Shown: positions 9,341-18,561 of the stretch, piece by piece | Numbering within the stretch: the stretch's first letter is position 1 | How the letters are laid out: every line of letters begins with the position of its first letter | Notes under the pieces: generated by a model | What the model saw: the letters and a program-made list of their open reading frames with translations, nothing else | Told to the model about the DNA's origin: nothing | The model's database searches: none | Assembly: GCA_041660045.1 (NCBI GenBank) | Contig: JBAZXA010000004.1 | Span: 186,001-250,000, forward strand | Direction of reading: 5' to 3' | DNA from: WM-3-3 sp041660045 | GTDB taxonomy: Bacteria > Pseudomonadota > Gammaproteobacteria > Methylococcales > Methylomonadaceae | Length of the DNA: 64,000 bases | Translations under genes and position numbers: made by a program

Positions 9341-10711
9341 TTATTTTTCCTGCTTTACGGGTCTTTGCCAACCTTCAACAGTCATTTGCTTTACCCTGCT
9401 TAAAGTTAATTTATTTTCCGGACTATTTCGGGTTATGGTGGAGCCGGCACCTATGGTGGCATTTTTGCCTATCGTCACTGGTGCAACTAGTTGGGTATCG
9501 GAACCTATAAACGCGCCATCTTCAATTATAGTCTGAAATTTATTCGCGCCATCATAATTACATGTGATGGTACCGGCACCGATATTGACTTGGCTCCCCA
9601 CTGTACTGTCGCCGACATAACTTAAATGGTTAATTTTACTGCCCGTGGCAACCGTGGTTTTTTTTAGCTCCACAAAATTACCAATATGTACTTGGTCTGC
9701 CAATACGGTTTCAGGCCTTAGTCTGGCAAACGGCCCAATGCGGCTACCACTGCCTATGGTTGCCCCTTCAATATGGGAATTGGCTAAGATTTCGACATCA
9801 TCGGCAATCTGCGCATTTTTAAGGTAGCAATTAGCGCCAATTTTAATGCGGTTGCCTAAGCTATTGTCGCCCTCAAAAACGGTGTTGATGTCTATTTCAA
9901 TATCCTGGCCTAGCAGTTTTAGGTTGCCCCTATTATCAAACCTAGCTGGGTCGTATAAGGTAACACCTTGTTCCATTAGTTTTACAGCTTGTTCTAATTG
10001 GTAGACACGTTCTAGGTGACTTAGCTGGACACGGTTATTTACGCCCAGGACTTCATCTTCCGATGCTGGGTGGGTGGTGATTATGTCAATGCCATCGTGG
10101 ACTGCCATTTCAATAATATCGGTTAAATAATATTCACCTTGGGCGTTATTATTTTCCAGTTGGCTTAGCCATTTTTTTAACGCACCACCTTGCACAGCCA
10201 TAATTCCAGTGTTAACTTCCGAAACTAACTTTTCATTCGCTGTCGCATCTTTTTCTTCAACAATTCTGCATACATCAGCATTATTATTTCTTATTATCCT
10301 GCCATAACCCATCGGGTCAGCTAACTGTACCGTGAGTAAAGCGAGTGATTTTGCACTCACATTAGTGACTAATTTTAGTAAGGTAGCTAATTTTAATAAT
10401 GGCACATCACCATACAAAATCAGTACGATGTCGTCATCCTGTATTTGTCCACTGGCTTGTTGAACAGCGTGGCCCGTGCCTAATTGTTGCGCCTGCTCTA
10501 TCCATTCGGCATCCAGGTTTTTCAAGGTTTCACGGACTAATTCGGCGCCATGGCCATAGACAATCTTAATGGCATTGTTGGTTAGTTGTGTGCTGACATC
10601 ATAGACATGTTGTAATAGGGCTTTACCCCCTATTTTATGTAGAATTTTCGGTAAATCCGAGCGCATACGCGTGCCTTTGCCCGCCGCGAGGATTATTGTC
10701 GTAATTTTCAT
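9341..10711 (-). CDS. glmU: Bifunctional GlcN-1-P acetyltransferase / GlcNAc-1-P uridyltransferase
   Basis: Starting at the ATG at 10711 gives 456 residues, the usual GlmU length. The N-terminal uridyltransferase domain has LAAGKGTRMRSDLPK (signature GxGTxMxSxxPK) and YGDVPLL; the C-terminal half is a left-handed beta-helix hexapeptide-repeat acetyltransferase (SHIEGATIGSGSRIGPFARL, NYDGANKFQT). The frame is open 12 codons further upstream to 10747, but that part runs through the atp terminator hairpin and is not family-like, so the shorter start is chosen. It makes UDP-GlcNAc from GlcN-1-P together with GlmS downstream. Confidence 0.97.
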   Translation of the reverse strand: MKITTIILAAGKGTRMRSDLPKILHKIGGKALLQHVYDVSTQLTNNAIKIVYGHGAELVRETLKNLDAEWIEQAQQLGTGHAVQQASGQIQDDDIVLILYGDVPLLKLATLLKLVTNVSAKSLALLTVQLADPMGYGRIIRNNNADVCRIVEEKDATANEKLVSEVNTGIMAVQGGALKKWLSQLENNNAQGEYYLTDIIEMAVHDGIDIITTHPASEDEVLGVNNRVQLSHLERVYQLEQAVKLMEQGVTLYDPARFDNRGNLKLLGQDIEIDINTVFEGDNSLGNRIKIGANCYLKNAQIADDVEILANSHIEGATIGSGSRIGPFARLRPETVLADQVHIGNFVELKKTTVATGSKINHLSYVGDSTVGSQVNIGAGTITCNYDGANKFQTIIEDGAFIGSDTQLVAPVTIGKNATIGAGSTITRNSPENKLTLSRVKQMTVEGWQRPVKQEK

Positions 10712-10723
10712 CAAATGCTCCAC

Positions 10724-10763
10724 AAATAAAAAAGCCCAATAACGCAATGCGATATTGGGCTTT
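10724..10763 (-). terminator. Rho-independent terminator of the atp operon
   Basis: On the minus strand AAAGCCCAATA (complement of 10753-10763) pairs with TATTGGGCTTT (complement of 10731-10741): an 11-bp perfect stem whose loop contains a further CGC/GCG pairing, followed by a T-rich run (complement of 10724-10733). It sits 27 bases after the atpC stop and before glmU, so it should end most atp transcripts and partly separate glmU-glmS from them. Confidence 0.9.
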
Positions 10764-10789
10764 AGTATAGTCGGCCTAAGCCATTTTTG

Positions 10790-11212
10790 TTATCCGCCGC
10801 GCTTTCTAAACCTATCTAAAGTTCTTAATTGCATAACGGCTTCAGCTAATCTAGCCTGTGCTGTTGCATAATCAACCTTGCCAGATTTATCTGCTAAGGC
10901 TTCTTCTGCACGTGCCTTAGCTTCCAGGGCTGCTGCTTCATCAATATCTTTAGCACGTATTGCTGTATCAGCTAATACGGTGACTAAATGCGGTTGCACT
11001 TCAAGCATTCCACCAGAAACAAAGAATGGGTAGCTTTCTTTGTCATTGATTTTTACCCTAACTTCGCCAGGCTTAAGTTTAGAAATAAACGGGGCATGCC
11101 GTGGGGAAATACCAACTTCCCCAAGCTCTGCAGGCGCAAATACCATTTCAGCCAAGCCAGAAAATATTTCGTTTTCTGCACTGACTATGTCTACATGTAT
11201 GGTCATTGTCAT
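10790..11212 (-). CDS. atpC: F-type ATP synthase epsilon subunit
   Basis: A 140-residue protein with the beta-sandwich start IHVDIVSAENEIFSG, GISPRHAP, and a C-terminal helical part (AAALEAKARAEEAL) as in F1 epsilon, the rotor-stalk subunit that also inhibits ATP hydrolysis. It is the last gene of the atp operon, 24 bases after atpD. The ATG at 11212 has AAGG about nine bases upstream; a second ATG two codons later is possible. Confidence 0.95.
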   Translation of the reverse strand: MTMTIHVDIVSAENEIFSGLAEMVFAPAELGEVGISPRHAPFISKLKPGEVRVKINDKESYPFFVSGGMLEVQPHLVTVLADTAIRAKDIDEAAALEAKARAEEALADKSGKVDYATAQARLAEAVMQLRTLDRFRKRGG

Positions 11213-11236
11213 GAGTTGTTACCTTATATTTGTAAC

Positions 11237-12616
11237 TTATTTCATCCCTTTAGCTTTTTCTAAGACTTCGTCGATGGTACCCACCATATAAAAAGCTTGC
11301 TCTGGGATTGAATCGAAATCACCGTTGATAATGCCTTTAAAGCCCGCAATAGTGTCTTTTAATGACACATATTTGCCTGGTGAACCGGTAAATACTTCAG
11401 CAACGAAAAAAGGTTGTGACAAAAAGCGTTGCATTTTACGCGCTCTAGCTACTGTTAGTTTGTCTTCTTCAGACAACTCATCCATACCTAAGATAGCAAT
11501 AATATCGCGCAATTCTTTATAACGTTGTAACGTGCCTTGAACTTTACGCGCCACATCATAATGTTCTTGACCAATAACTAAAGGGTCAAGCTGACGGCTA
11601 GTAGAATCCAATGGGTCAATTGCAGGATAAATACCCAACTCTGCAATTTGCCGTGACAATACAACGGTTGCGTCCAAATGCGCAAAAGTTGTTGCGGGTG
11701 AAGGGTCAGTTAAATCGTCAGCAGGTACATAAACCGCTTGGATTGAGGTAATAGAACCAGTTTTGGTTGAAGTAATACGTTCTTGTAAGACACCCATTTC
11801 TTCAGCCAAGGTTGGTTGGTAACCTACCGCTGATGGCATACGCCCTAATAACGCTGAAACCTCAGTACCGGCCAAAGTATAACGATAAATATTATCCACG
11901 AAAAACAAGACATCACGGCCTTCATCACGGAAAAATTCCGCCATGGTTAAACCGGTTAAGGCAACCCGTAATCTGTTTCCTGGGGGCTCGTTCATTTGAC
12001 CATAAACTAACGAAACCTTATCGATAACTTTTGAATCAGTCATTTCGTGGTAAAAGTCATTCCCTTCACGAGTACGTTCACCAACACCCGCAAATACGGA
12101 ATAACCACTATGCTCGATAGCGATGTTACGGATAAGCTCCATCATGTTTACGGTCTTGCCTACACCCGCACCGCCGAACAAACCAACTTTACCACCTTTA
12201 GTAAAGGGGCAGACCAAGTCGATAACTTTAATGCCGGTTTCTAGCAATTCATTAGCAGCCGCTTGTTCATCATAAGATGGTGCGTCACGATGAATAGCCC
12301 AGGTTTGTTTTTCACCAATTGGGCCTTTTTCATCGATAGGCTCACCTAATACATTCATAATGCGGCCTAGTGTTTCTTGGCCTACTGGCACAGAAATAGG
12401 TGCATTGGTATTGCTAACTGGCAAACCGCGGCCTAAACCATCGGTACTACCCATTGCAATGGATCTGACGACACCGTCGCCCAATTGTTGTTGAACTTCC
12501 AGCACCAAACCTTTGCCTTCTACATTTAGTGCATCGTATATTTTTGGCAATTGATCGCGTGGAAACTCAACATCCACCACCGCACCAATAATCTGAACGA
12601 TTTTACCCGAACTCAT
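11237..12616 (-). CDS. atpD: F-type ATP synthase beta subunit
   Basis: A 459-residue catalytic beta subunit with Walker A GGAGVGKT, the region GERTREGNDFYHEM carrying the catalytic glutamate, and ALLGRMPSAVGYQPTLAEEM. Full length and highly conserved. It catalyses ATP synthesis at the alpha/beta interfaces of F1. Located between atpG and atpC in the standard order. Confidence 0.98.
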   Translation of the reverse strand: MSSGKIVQIIGAVVDVEFPRDQLPKIYDALNVEGKGLVLEVQQQLGDGVVRSIAMGSTDGLGRGLPVSNTNAPISVPVGQETLGRIMNVLGEPIDEKGPIGEKQTWAIHRDAPSYDEQAAANELLETGIKVIDLVCPFTKGGKVGLFGGAGVGKTVNMMELIRNIAIEHSGYSVFAGVGERTREGNDFYHEMTDSKVIDKVSLVYGQMNEPPGNRLRVALTGLTMAEFFRDEGRDVLFFVDNIYRYTLAGTEVSALLGRMPSAVGYQPTLAEEMGVLQERITSTKTGSITSIQAVYVPADDLTDPSPATTFAHLDATVVLSRQIAELGIYPAIDPLDSTSRQLDPLVIGQEHYDVARKVQGTLQRYKELRDIIAILGMDELSEEDKLTVARARKMQRFLSQPFFVAEVFTGSPGKYVSLKDTIAGFKGIINGDFDSIPEQAFYMVGTIDEVLEKAKGMK

Positions 12617-12652
12617 TGTTTCGTCCTCATTTTGTTATATCGTTTTACTGGT

Positions 12653-13516
12653 TTAAACCGCAGCAGCACCAGCAACAATTTCTGAAATTTCTTGGGTGAT
12701 TGCAGCTTGTCTTGCTTTATTATAAATTAGCTGCAATTCCTTGATTAAATTACCCGCATTATCCGAAGCGCTTTTCATTGCCACCATCCGGGCTGCTTGT
12801 TCACACGCATTATTTTCGACTAAACCCTGATAAACAATGGATTCAACATAACGTGTTAATAACTCGTCGAGCACTTCTTTTGCGTCAGGTTCATAAATAT
12901 AATCCCAATGCCCACTAAGCTTTTCTTCAATTTCATTAGCGACTACTGGTAATAGTTTTTCAATATTTGGCCGCTGAGTCATAGTATTGACAAACTCATT
13001 GCTTACCACATGAAGTTCGTCAATTTTGCCTTCCTCATAAGCATCCAGCATTATCTTGATAACCCCAATAATATCTTGCAAATGCGGCGCATCCCCTAAT
13101 TTAGATACTTGCCCTAGCAGATTTATTTTTAGGCCACCAAAAAATACCCCAGCTTTTGCGCCGATAGTGCAAACATCCACTTCAACGCCCGCTTTTTGCC
13201 ATAGTGTTAACTGGCTTAGTAGCTTTCTAAACAAATTGGAATTAAGCCCTCCACACAACCCCCTGTCTGAACTTACCACAATGATGCCAATCCGCTTCGT
13301 TTCACGAACTATCATAAAAGGGTGTTTATATTCAGGATTGGCATGTGCCAAATGTTTTATGATTTGGCCAATTTTTTTAGAATAAGGCCGTGTTGCCTGC
13401 ATCCTATCTTTTGTTTTACGCATTTTACTTGCGGCAACCATTTCCATGGCGCGCGTGATCTTCTGAGTATTTTTAATACTCCCGATCTTAGTGCGTATCT
13501 CTTTACCAACAGCCAT
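12653..13516 (-). CDS. atpG: F-type ATP synthase gamma subunit
   Basis: A 287-residue protein with the N-terminal helix EIRTKIGSIKNTQKITRAME and the C-terminal helix ASDNAGNLIKELQLIYNKAR, the two ends that form the coiled-coil central shaft of F1. SSDRGLCGGLN is also typical. It rotates within the alpha3beta3 hexamer. Ten bases separate it from the upstream atpA stop. Confidence 0.97.
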   Translation of the reverse strand: MAVGKEIRTKIGSIKNTQKITRAMEMVAASKMRKTKDRMQATRPYSKKIGQIIKHLAHANPEYKHPFMIVRETKRIGIIVVSSDRGLCGGLNSNLFRKLLSQLTLWQKAGVEVDVCTIGAKAGVFFGGLKINLLGQVSKLGDAPHLQDIIGVIKIMLDAYEEGKIDELHVVSNEFVNTMTQRPNIEKLLPVVANEIEEKLSGHWDYIYEPDAKEVLDELLTRYVESIVYQGLVENNACEQAARMVAMKSASDNAGNLIKELQLIYNKARQAAITQEISEIVAGAAAV

Positions 13517-13526
13517 AAGAAAACCC

Positions 13527-15068
13527 TTACCAAGTATGCGTTTTGATGAATGTTTGAATTGCGCTTAACATGCCATTCTTAATTTCATCATTGAAATCGC
13601 CACTGGCATTAATTTTATCCATCAACGCTGAATGTTCAGATTTCATATACGCCTGCAAAGCAGATTCAAACGCTAAAACTTTATTTACTTCAACGTTATC
13701 TAAGAAACCTTCATTCGCTGCGAATAAAGACACTGCCATTTGCGCAACCGACATCGGTGAGTATTGGCTTTGCTTCATTAATTCAGTAACGCGTTGACCG
13801 CGTTCAATTTGCTTACGTGTGCTTTCATCTAAATCTGAAGCAAACTGGGCAAACGCTGCAAGTTCACGATATTGCGCCAAGTCTAAACGAGTACCACCGC
13901 CTAGCTTTTTAATGATTTTAGTTTGTGCAGCACCACCAACCCGTGACACTGATAAACCAGCGTTCACTGCAGGGCGTATACCTGAATTGAATAAGCCGCT
14001 TTCTAGGAATATCTGACCATCGGTGATAGAAATAACGTTGGTTGGTACAAACGCAGAAACGTCACCACCTTGGGTTTCAATAATCGGCAATGCGGTTAAT
14101 GAGCCGGTTTTACCTTTTACCTTGCCGCCGGTTAGCTTTTCAACTTCTTCAGCATTAATACGCGCAGCTCTTTCCAGCAATCTTGAGTGCAAATAAAATA
14201 CGTCACCAGGATAAGCTTCACGTCCAGGTGGACGACGAAGCAACAAGGATACTTGACGATAAGCCCAAGCTTGTTTGGTTAAATCATCATAAATGATTAA
14301 CGCATCTTCGCCGCGGTCCCTAAAGTATTCACCCATCGAACAACCCGTATACGGGGCGATAAACTGCAGTGCCGCAGATTCAGATGCGGAGGCCACAACA
14401 ATAATGGTATGGTCCATTGCACCGTGCTCTTCTAGCTTACGTACCACGTTAGCAATAGAAGAACGTTTTTGGCCTATCGCAACATAGATACACTTTATGC
14501 CAGTGCCTTTTTGATTGATGATGGCATCAATAGCTATAGCTGTTTTACCTGTTTGCCTATCACCAATAATCAATTCACGTTGGCCACGACCAACCGGGAT
14601 CATGGCATCAATTGATTTCAAGCCAATTTGTACTGGCTGATCAACTGATTGTCTGGCAATAACGCCTGGCGCGATTTTTTCAATTGGCGACGTCTCAGAA
14701 GTCTCAATAGGGCCTTTGCCATCTATTGGTTTACCTAAGGCATCAACAACCCGTCCCAGTAACGCTTCGCCGACAGGCACTTCTAGAATTTTGCCTGTAC
14801 ATTTAACGGTGTCGCCTTCAGAAATATGCTGGTATGAACCTAGCACCACAGCACCCACTGAATCCCTTTCAAGGTTTAATGCCATGCCAAAAGTATTGCC
14901 GGGGAACTCCAGCATTTCGCCTTGCATCGCTTCAGAAAGGCCATGTATCCTTACAATACCGTCAGTAACACTGACTACAGTACCTTCAGTATGCGCTTCT
15001 ACGCTTAAATCGAAGTTTTCGATCTTTTTCTTAATCAGATCACTAATTTCAGATGGGTTTAATTGCAT
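13527..15068 (-). CDS. atpA: F-type ATP synthase alpha subunit
   Basis: Starting at the ATG at 15068 (MQLNPSEISDLIKKKIE) gives 513 residues, the normal length. Walker A is GDRQTGKT, and the nucleotide-binding region ALIIYDDLTKQAWAYRQ and RRPPGREAYPGD are present. The frame is open 23 codons further up into atpH, which is an artefact of the gene junction. The alpha subunit carries non-catalytic nucleotide sites and alternates with beta in F1. Confidence 0.97.
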   Translation of the reverse strand: MQLNPSEISDLIKKKIENFDLSVEAHTEGTVVSVTDGIVRIHGLSEAMQGEMLEFPGNTFGMALNLERDSVGAVVLGSYQHISEGDTVKCTGKILEVPVGEALLGRVVDALGKPIDGKGPIETSETSPIEKIAPGVIARQSVDQPVQIGLKSIDAMIPVGRGQRELIIGDRQTGKTAIAIDAIINQKGTGIKCIYVAIGQKRSSIANVVRKLEEHGAMDHTIIVVASASESAALQFIAPYTGCSMGEYFRDRGEDALIIYDDLTKQAWAYRQVSLLLRRPPGREAYPGDVFYLHSRLLERAARINAEEVEKLTGGKVKGKTGSLTALPIIETQGGDVSAFVPTNVISITDGQIFLESGLFNSGIRPAVNAGLSVSRVGGAAQTKIIKKLGGGTRLDLAQYRELAAFAQFASDLDESTRKQIERGQRVTELMKQSQYSPMSVAQMAVSLFAANEGFLDNVEVNKVLAFESALQAYMKSEHSALMDKINASGDFNDEIKNGMLSAIQTFIKTHTW

Positions 15069-15084
15069 GTTCTTTTTCTCACTT

Positions 15085-15618
15085 TTACAGTAGAGCCTTC
15101 CGCATATGTTGAAGCTGGCCTCTAATAGTTCCGTCAAATACCCTGTCGCCTGCCCGTACTAAAACGCCAGCAATCAAAGCCTTGTTAATAGTTACATTCA
15201 TATTAACTTTTTTACCTAACAACTTTTCCAGCGTTGAAGCAAGCTTACCTTGTTCAGAATCTGAAACCTCATAAGCCGACATCACTTCAACATCTACATA
15301 ACCTTCATCTTCTGCCTTATATTCCTCGTAACCTTTAGCAATATAAGGCAGCAGTCTCAAACGGCCATTTTGCAACAACACTTTGAGAAAATTTACACCT
15401 TCATTATCTAGTTGCCCTTGGCACAAATCACTAAGTAGTGCCAAGACGCGGTCGCGTCCAATTTTTGGATTATCAACAACCGCGGAAATCTCTGCCGAAC
15501 CAATGATTGCCGACAAAAATGACAAGCTATCAGACCACTTCTGTGTTGAGCCAGTTTCTTTTGCCCGCTTAAAAACGGCGGCGGCGTAAGGCCTTGCCAA
15601 TGTTGCCAATTCACTCAT
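15085..15618 (-). CDS. atpH: F-type ATP synthase delta subunit
   Basis: A 177-residue protein with the N-terminal ARPYAAAVFKRAKE motif and the C-terminal INKALIAGVLVRAGDRVFDG, both typical of F1 delta (OSCP), which links the peripheral b stalk to the top of F1. It lies between atpF (four bases upstream) and atpA (16 bases downstream). Confidence 0.96.
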   Translation of the reverse strand: MSELATLARPYAAAVFKRAKETGSTQKWSDSLSFLSAIIGSAEISAVVDNPKIGRDRVLALLSDLCQGQLDNEGVNFLKVLLQNGRLRLLPYIAKGYEEYKAEDEGYVDVEVMSAYEVSDSEQGKLASTLEKLLGKKVNMNVTINKALIAGVLVRAGDRVFDGTIRGQLQHMRKALL

Positions 15619-15622
15619 TTGC

Positions 15623-16096
15623 TCAACCTAATTGATTGGATACTTTTTCGATTAAATCTTGATGCTTGTTTCTATCAATTTCAGCATTCAAAACTTGCTC
15701 AGCCATATCTAACGCAATGTTGGCAACTTCCTTGCGCAAGCTTTCTTTCGCTTGTTGCATTTCTTGCTCAACTTGAGCCTGTGCAGCCAAAATTAAACGT
15801 TCGCCTTCTTTTTTAGCAGTTTCTTTTGATTCTTCTACAATTTCATTGGCACGCTTTTGAGCCAAATTCACGATTTCAGAAGATTGATCTTTGGCTTCTT
15901 TTATAACGCTTTTTGCTTTTTTCTCTGCCAGGATAATTTCTTCCTGACCTTTTTCTGCCGCAGCCAAGCCTTCAGAAATCCTTTTTTTACGTTCTTCTAA
16001 TGAATTAAATATCGGCGGCCACACATACTTCATGGTAAACCACACCAGAAGCGTAAAAGTAATCATTTGTCCGATCAAGGTAGCATTTATGCTCAC
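15623..16096 (-). CDS. atpF: F-type ATP synthase b subunit
   Basis: A 157-residue protein with one N-terminal membrane helix (ATLIGQMITFTLLVWFTMKY) followed by WPPI and a long charged helix (residues 30-140) rich in A, E and K that forms the peripheral stalk coiled coil. Standard length for F0 b. It lies between atpE and atpH. Confidence 0.96.
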   Translation of the reverse strand: MSINATLIGQMITFTLLVWFTMKYVWPPIFNSLEERKKRISEGLAAAEKGQEEIILAEKKAKSVIKEAKDQSSEIVNLAQKRANEIVEESKETAKKEGERLILAAQAQVEQEMQQAKESLRKEVANIALDMAEQVLNAEIDRNKHQDLIEKVSNQLG

Positions 16097-16132
16097 GACG
16101 CGATCCTCTTATTGCTATTATAAAGGGGCGTG

Positions 16133-16420
16133 TTAACCTGCAACTGCGGCTTGTACTGCAGACAAGAACGGATTGGCAAATGTAAAGAACAACGCCAAAC
16201 CCACACCAATCATGGTTACCGCGTCCAACAAGCCCGCAACGATAAACATTTTTACTTGTAACATAGGTACCATTTCTGGTTGACGCGCAGCACCTTCAAG
16301 AAACTTGCCACCTAACAAACCAAAACCTATCGCAGTACCTAAAGCACCTAAACCTAAGACCAAACCTACTGCTATCGCAGTCATACCTTGCACATTTGCA
16401 ATTAAAGATGCAATTTCCAT
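16133..16420 (-). CDS. atpE: F-type ATP synthase c subunit
   Basis: A 95-residue two-helix hairpin with the loop GAARQPE and the ion-binding carboxylate Asp66 in GLLDAVTMIGVGLALFF. Absence of the Na+-binding Gln and the Ser/Thr after the carboxylate argues for proton coupling. It forms the rotor ring in F0. Slightly longer than E. coli AtpE because of an N-terminal extension and a C-terminal tail. Confidence 0.97.
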   Translation of the reverse strand: MEIASLIANVQGMTAIAVGLVLGLGALGTAIGFGLLGGKFLEGAARQPEMVPMLQVKMFIVAGLLDAVTMIGVGLALFFTFANPFLSAVQAAVAG

Positions 16421-16460
16421 AATATCTCCTACAGATTGTTAATTATTAAAGTTAAAAAAA

Positions 16461-17237
16461 TTAATGATGCTCGTGCGCCATACTCAAATAAACCACTGTC
16501 AGCACCATAAAAATGAACGCTTGCAGGGTTATAATCAAGATATGGAACACAGCCCAGGGAAAACTTAAAACAGGCTGAATAAACCAAGGCAGCAATGCAA
16601 TAAGAATAAAGATAAGCTCGCCTGCGTATAAGTTACCGAATAACCGCAGAGCAAGTGAAATAGGCTTGGCAATTTCTTCTACCACTTTAAGCAATAGATT
16701 GAAAGGCAGTAACCATGGCCCAAAAGGTTGGAACATGAGTTCTTTGGCAAAACCGCCAACGCCTTTTACTTTTATGCTATAGAAAATAATCAGAAAGAAC
16801 ACCGACAGTGACATCGCAAAGGTTGCGTTTAGATCGGTACTAGGAACCACCCTTAAGTATTCCATACCCATCAGGGATCCGATCAACGGAAAAATGTCAA
16901 CTGGGAACAAATCCATAAAATTCCATAAGAACACCCAGCAGAATATGGACAATGCCAAAGGCGCTATCAGGGCACTTTTGCCATGAAAACTGTCTTTGAC
17001 TTGGCTATCAACAAATTCCACGAGCATTTCAGCAATATTTTGAGCTAAGCCAGGAACTTCCACCGACGCTTTATCAGCCGCTGATTTAAAAAACCATAGG
17101 AACAGGCCACCCAAAAAGGCCGAGAAAAACAAGGTATCAAGATGTAATGTCCAAAACCCATGGCCAACACTAAATGGCGTTAAATGGTGGATAATATATC
17201 CGGTTGCACCTTCTGCGGCGTGTGCTTCTGTAGACAT
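16461..17237 (-). CDS. atpB: F-type ATP synthase a subunit
   Basis: Starting at the ATG at 17237 gives 258 residues; GAGGGA lies just upstream as a ribosome binding site, whereas the open frame to 17285 overlaps atpI. The protein is polytopic and contains the essential arginine region ISLALRLFGNLYAGE in the fourth helix and a histidine-rich end (AHEHH). The a subunit forms the proton half-channels of F0. Confidence 0.95.
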   Translation of the reverse strand: MSTEAHAAEGATGYIIHHLTPFSVGHGFWTLHLDTLFFSAFLGGLFLWFFKSAADKASVEVPGLAQNIAEMLVEFVDSQVKDSFHGKSALIAPLALSIFCWVFLWNFMDLFPVDIFPLIGSLMGMEYLRVVPSTDLNATFAMSLSVFFLIIFYSIKVKGVGGFAKELMFQPFGPWLLPFNLLLKVVEEIAKPISLALRLFGNLYAGELIFILIALLPWFIQPVLSFPWAVFHILIITLQAFIFMVLTVVYLSMAHEHH

Positions 17238-17260
17238 TGCTTCCCTCAAAAATTCAAATA

Positions 17261-17620
17261 TCAGCGCATAATTAGCGCAAACCAAAAAACCGACAACACC
17301 GCTACATAACCACTCAGTAACGGTAATATTTCAATATTAGGTATTTGGAAAATTATATAAAACAACAACCCCGTCAATAATAACTTTCCAGATTCCCCGG
17401 CATAAAACGACCTAACAATTTTTTTTGGGGGTTGCCCAATTGACTTATAAATTCTCAAGGCAAAGAAAATATTTGGCACCAAAGCTACACCCCCTCCTAT
17501 CATAGAGGACAGTGCTTTATGCCAGCCGCCTAAAGCAAAATTTACCAATGCCACTATAATCATGACAAAGGCTTGATAGATTAGAATTTTATTTATCAAA
17601 TAAAAATTCTTATCTATCAC
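17261..17620 (-). CDS. atpI: ATP synthase protein I
   Basis: A 119-residue membrane protein with four hydrophobic segments and GGGVALVPNIFFALRIYK, typical of AtpI, a small accessory protein that assists c-ring assembly. It is the first gene of the atp operon; the promoter at 17643-17671 lies directly upstream. Confidence 0.88.
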   Translation of the reverse strand: MIDKNFYLINKILIYQAFVMIIVALVNFALGGWHKALSSMIGGGVALVPNIFFALRIYKSIGQPPKKIVRSFYAGESGKLLLTGLLFYIIFQIPNIEILPLLSGYVAVLSVFWFALIMR

Positions 17621-17642
17621 CTAACAACCCCAAATTCTTGAA

Positions 17643-17671
17643 ATTATATCTGCCCACTATATCTAAAGCAA
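17643..17671 (-). promoter_or_regulatory. Predicted sigma70 promoter of the atp operon
   Basis: On the minus strand TTGCTT (complement of 17666-17671) and a perfect TATAAT (complement of 17643-17648) are separated by exactly 17 bases. The position is 23 bases upstream of the atpI start, between parB and atpI, where an atp promoter is expected. Confidence 0.7.
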
Positions 17672-17689
17672 GAATGATTAGCAATTCAC

Positions 17690-18556
17690 TCACGAATCAT
17701 ATTGTTTATTAATATTCGACAAAATACCTTCTAACTCTTCCAAATTAGAATATACAATGACAACTTTACCTGCACCACTAGCTTTATGGTCTATGGTGAC
17801 TTTTGCCCCTAATTTGGCCGTAAGCTCATCTTGTAGCCTTAAGGTGTCCTGGTCTAAGGCCTTCGGCTTGGGCGTACCCGCCAGCGCAGTAGGCTCTTTA
17901 GCGAGCCGTTCTACAGCCCTGACTGTTAAGCCTTCTTTAACGGCTTTTTGGGCTATCCCGATTTGCCTGGCCGCATCCAATGTCAGCAAGGCACGGGCAT
18001 GCCCCATTTCCAATGACCCGTTAGCCAATAATTTTTTTACTTCAGGATCCAATTCAATTAAGCGCATTAAATTAGTTACTGTGGTGCGGGATTTGCCCAC
18101 CGCATCAGCAATTTGTTGATGCGTCATATCGAACTCATCGAGCAAACGTTTTAATGCCCCGGCTTCTTCTAGCGGGTTTAAGTCTTCCCGTTGTATGTTT
18201 TCGATTAAGGCCACGGCCATAGCCGTCCTGTCGTCCATGTCCTTAATAACAATCGGGACTTCCTGCAGGCCCGCCAGTTGAGCCGCACGCCAACGCCTTT
18301 CACCGGCGATGATTTCGTATTTATTCTGCCCAATCTTCCGTACGACCACGGGTTGAATGATGCCTTGCGCCTTTATGGAATCGGCTAGCTCCTGCAGTTT
18401 TACAGGATCCATATCTAGCCTAGGCTGATATTTACCACGCTGCATAAATTCTATCGGTAAACTTTGCACTTGCGTAGGCGGCGTCTCTTCTTTACCAGAG
18501 ATTTCCCCGAGCAAGGCATCTAGCCCTCGGCCTAAGCCACGTTTTTTTGCTGTCAT
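17690..18556 (-). CDS. parB: Chromosome partitioning protein ParB
   Basis: A 288-residue ParB/Spo0J protein that starts with KKRGLGRGLDALLGE, has the ParB CTPase/nuclease-like domain (IIAGERRWRAAQLAG, ENIQREDLNPLEEA) and a central helix-turn-helix (IADAVGKSRTTVTNLMRL). It binds parS sites near oriC and loads condensin. It follows parA by five bases and lies just upstream of the atp operon, an order known from other gammaproteobacteria. Confidence 0.96.
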   Translation of the reverse strand: MTAKKRGLGRGLDALLGEISGKEETPPTQVQSLPIEFMQRGKYQPRLDMDPVKLQELADSIKAQGIIQPVVVRKIGQNKYEIIAGERRWRAAQLAGLQEVPIVIKDMDDRTAMAVALIENIQREDLNPLEEAGALKRLLDEFDMTHQQIADAVGKSRTTVTNLMRLIELDPEVKKLLANGSLEMGHARALLTLDAARQIGIAQKAVKEGLTVRAVERLAKEPTALAGTPKPKALDQDTLRLQDELTAKLGAKVTIDHKASGAGKVVIVYSNLEELEGILSNINKQYDS

Positions 18557-18561
18557 AGACT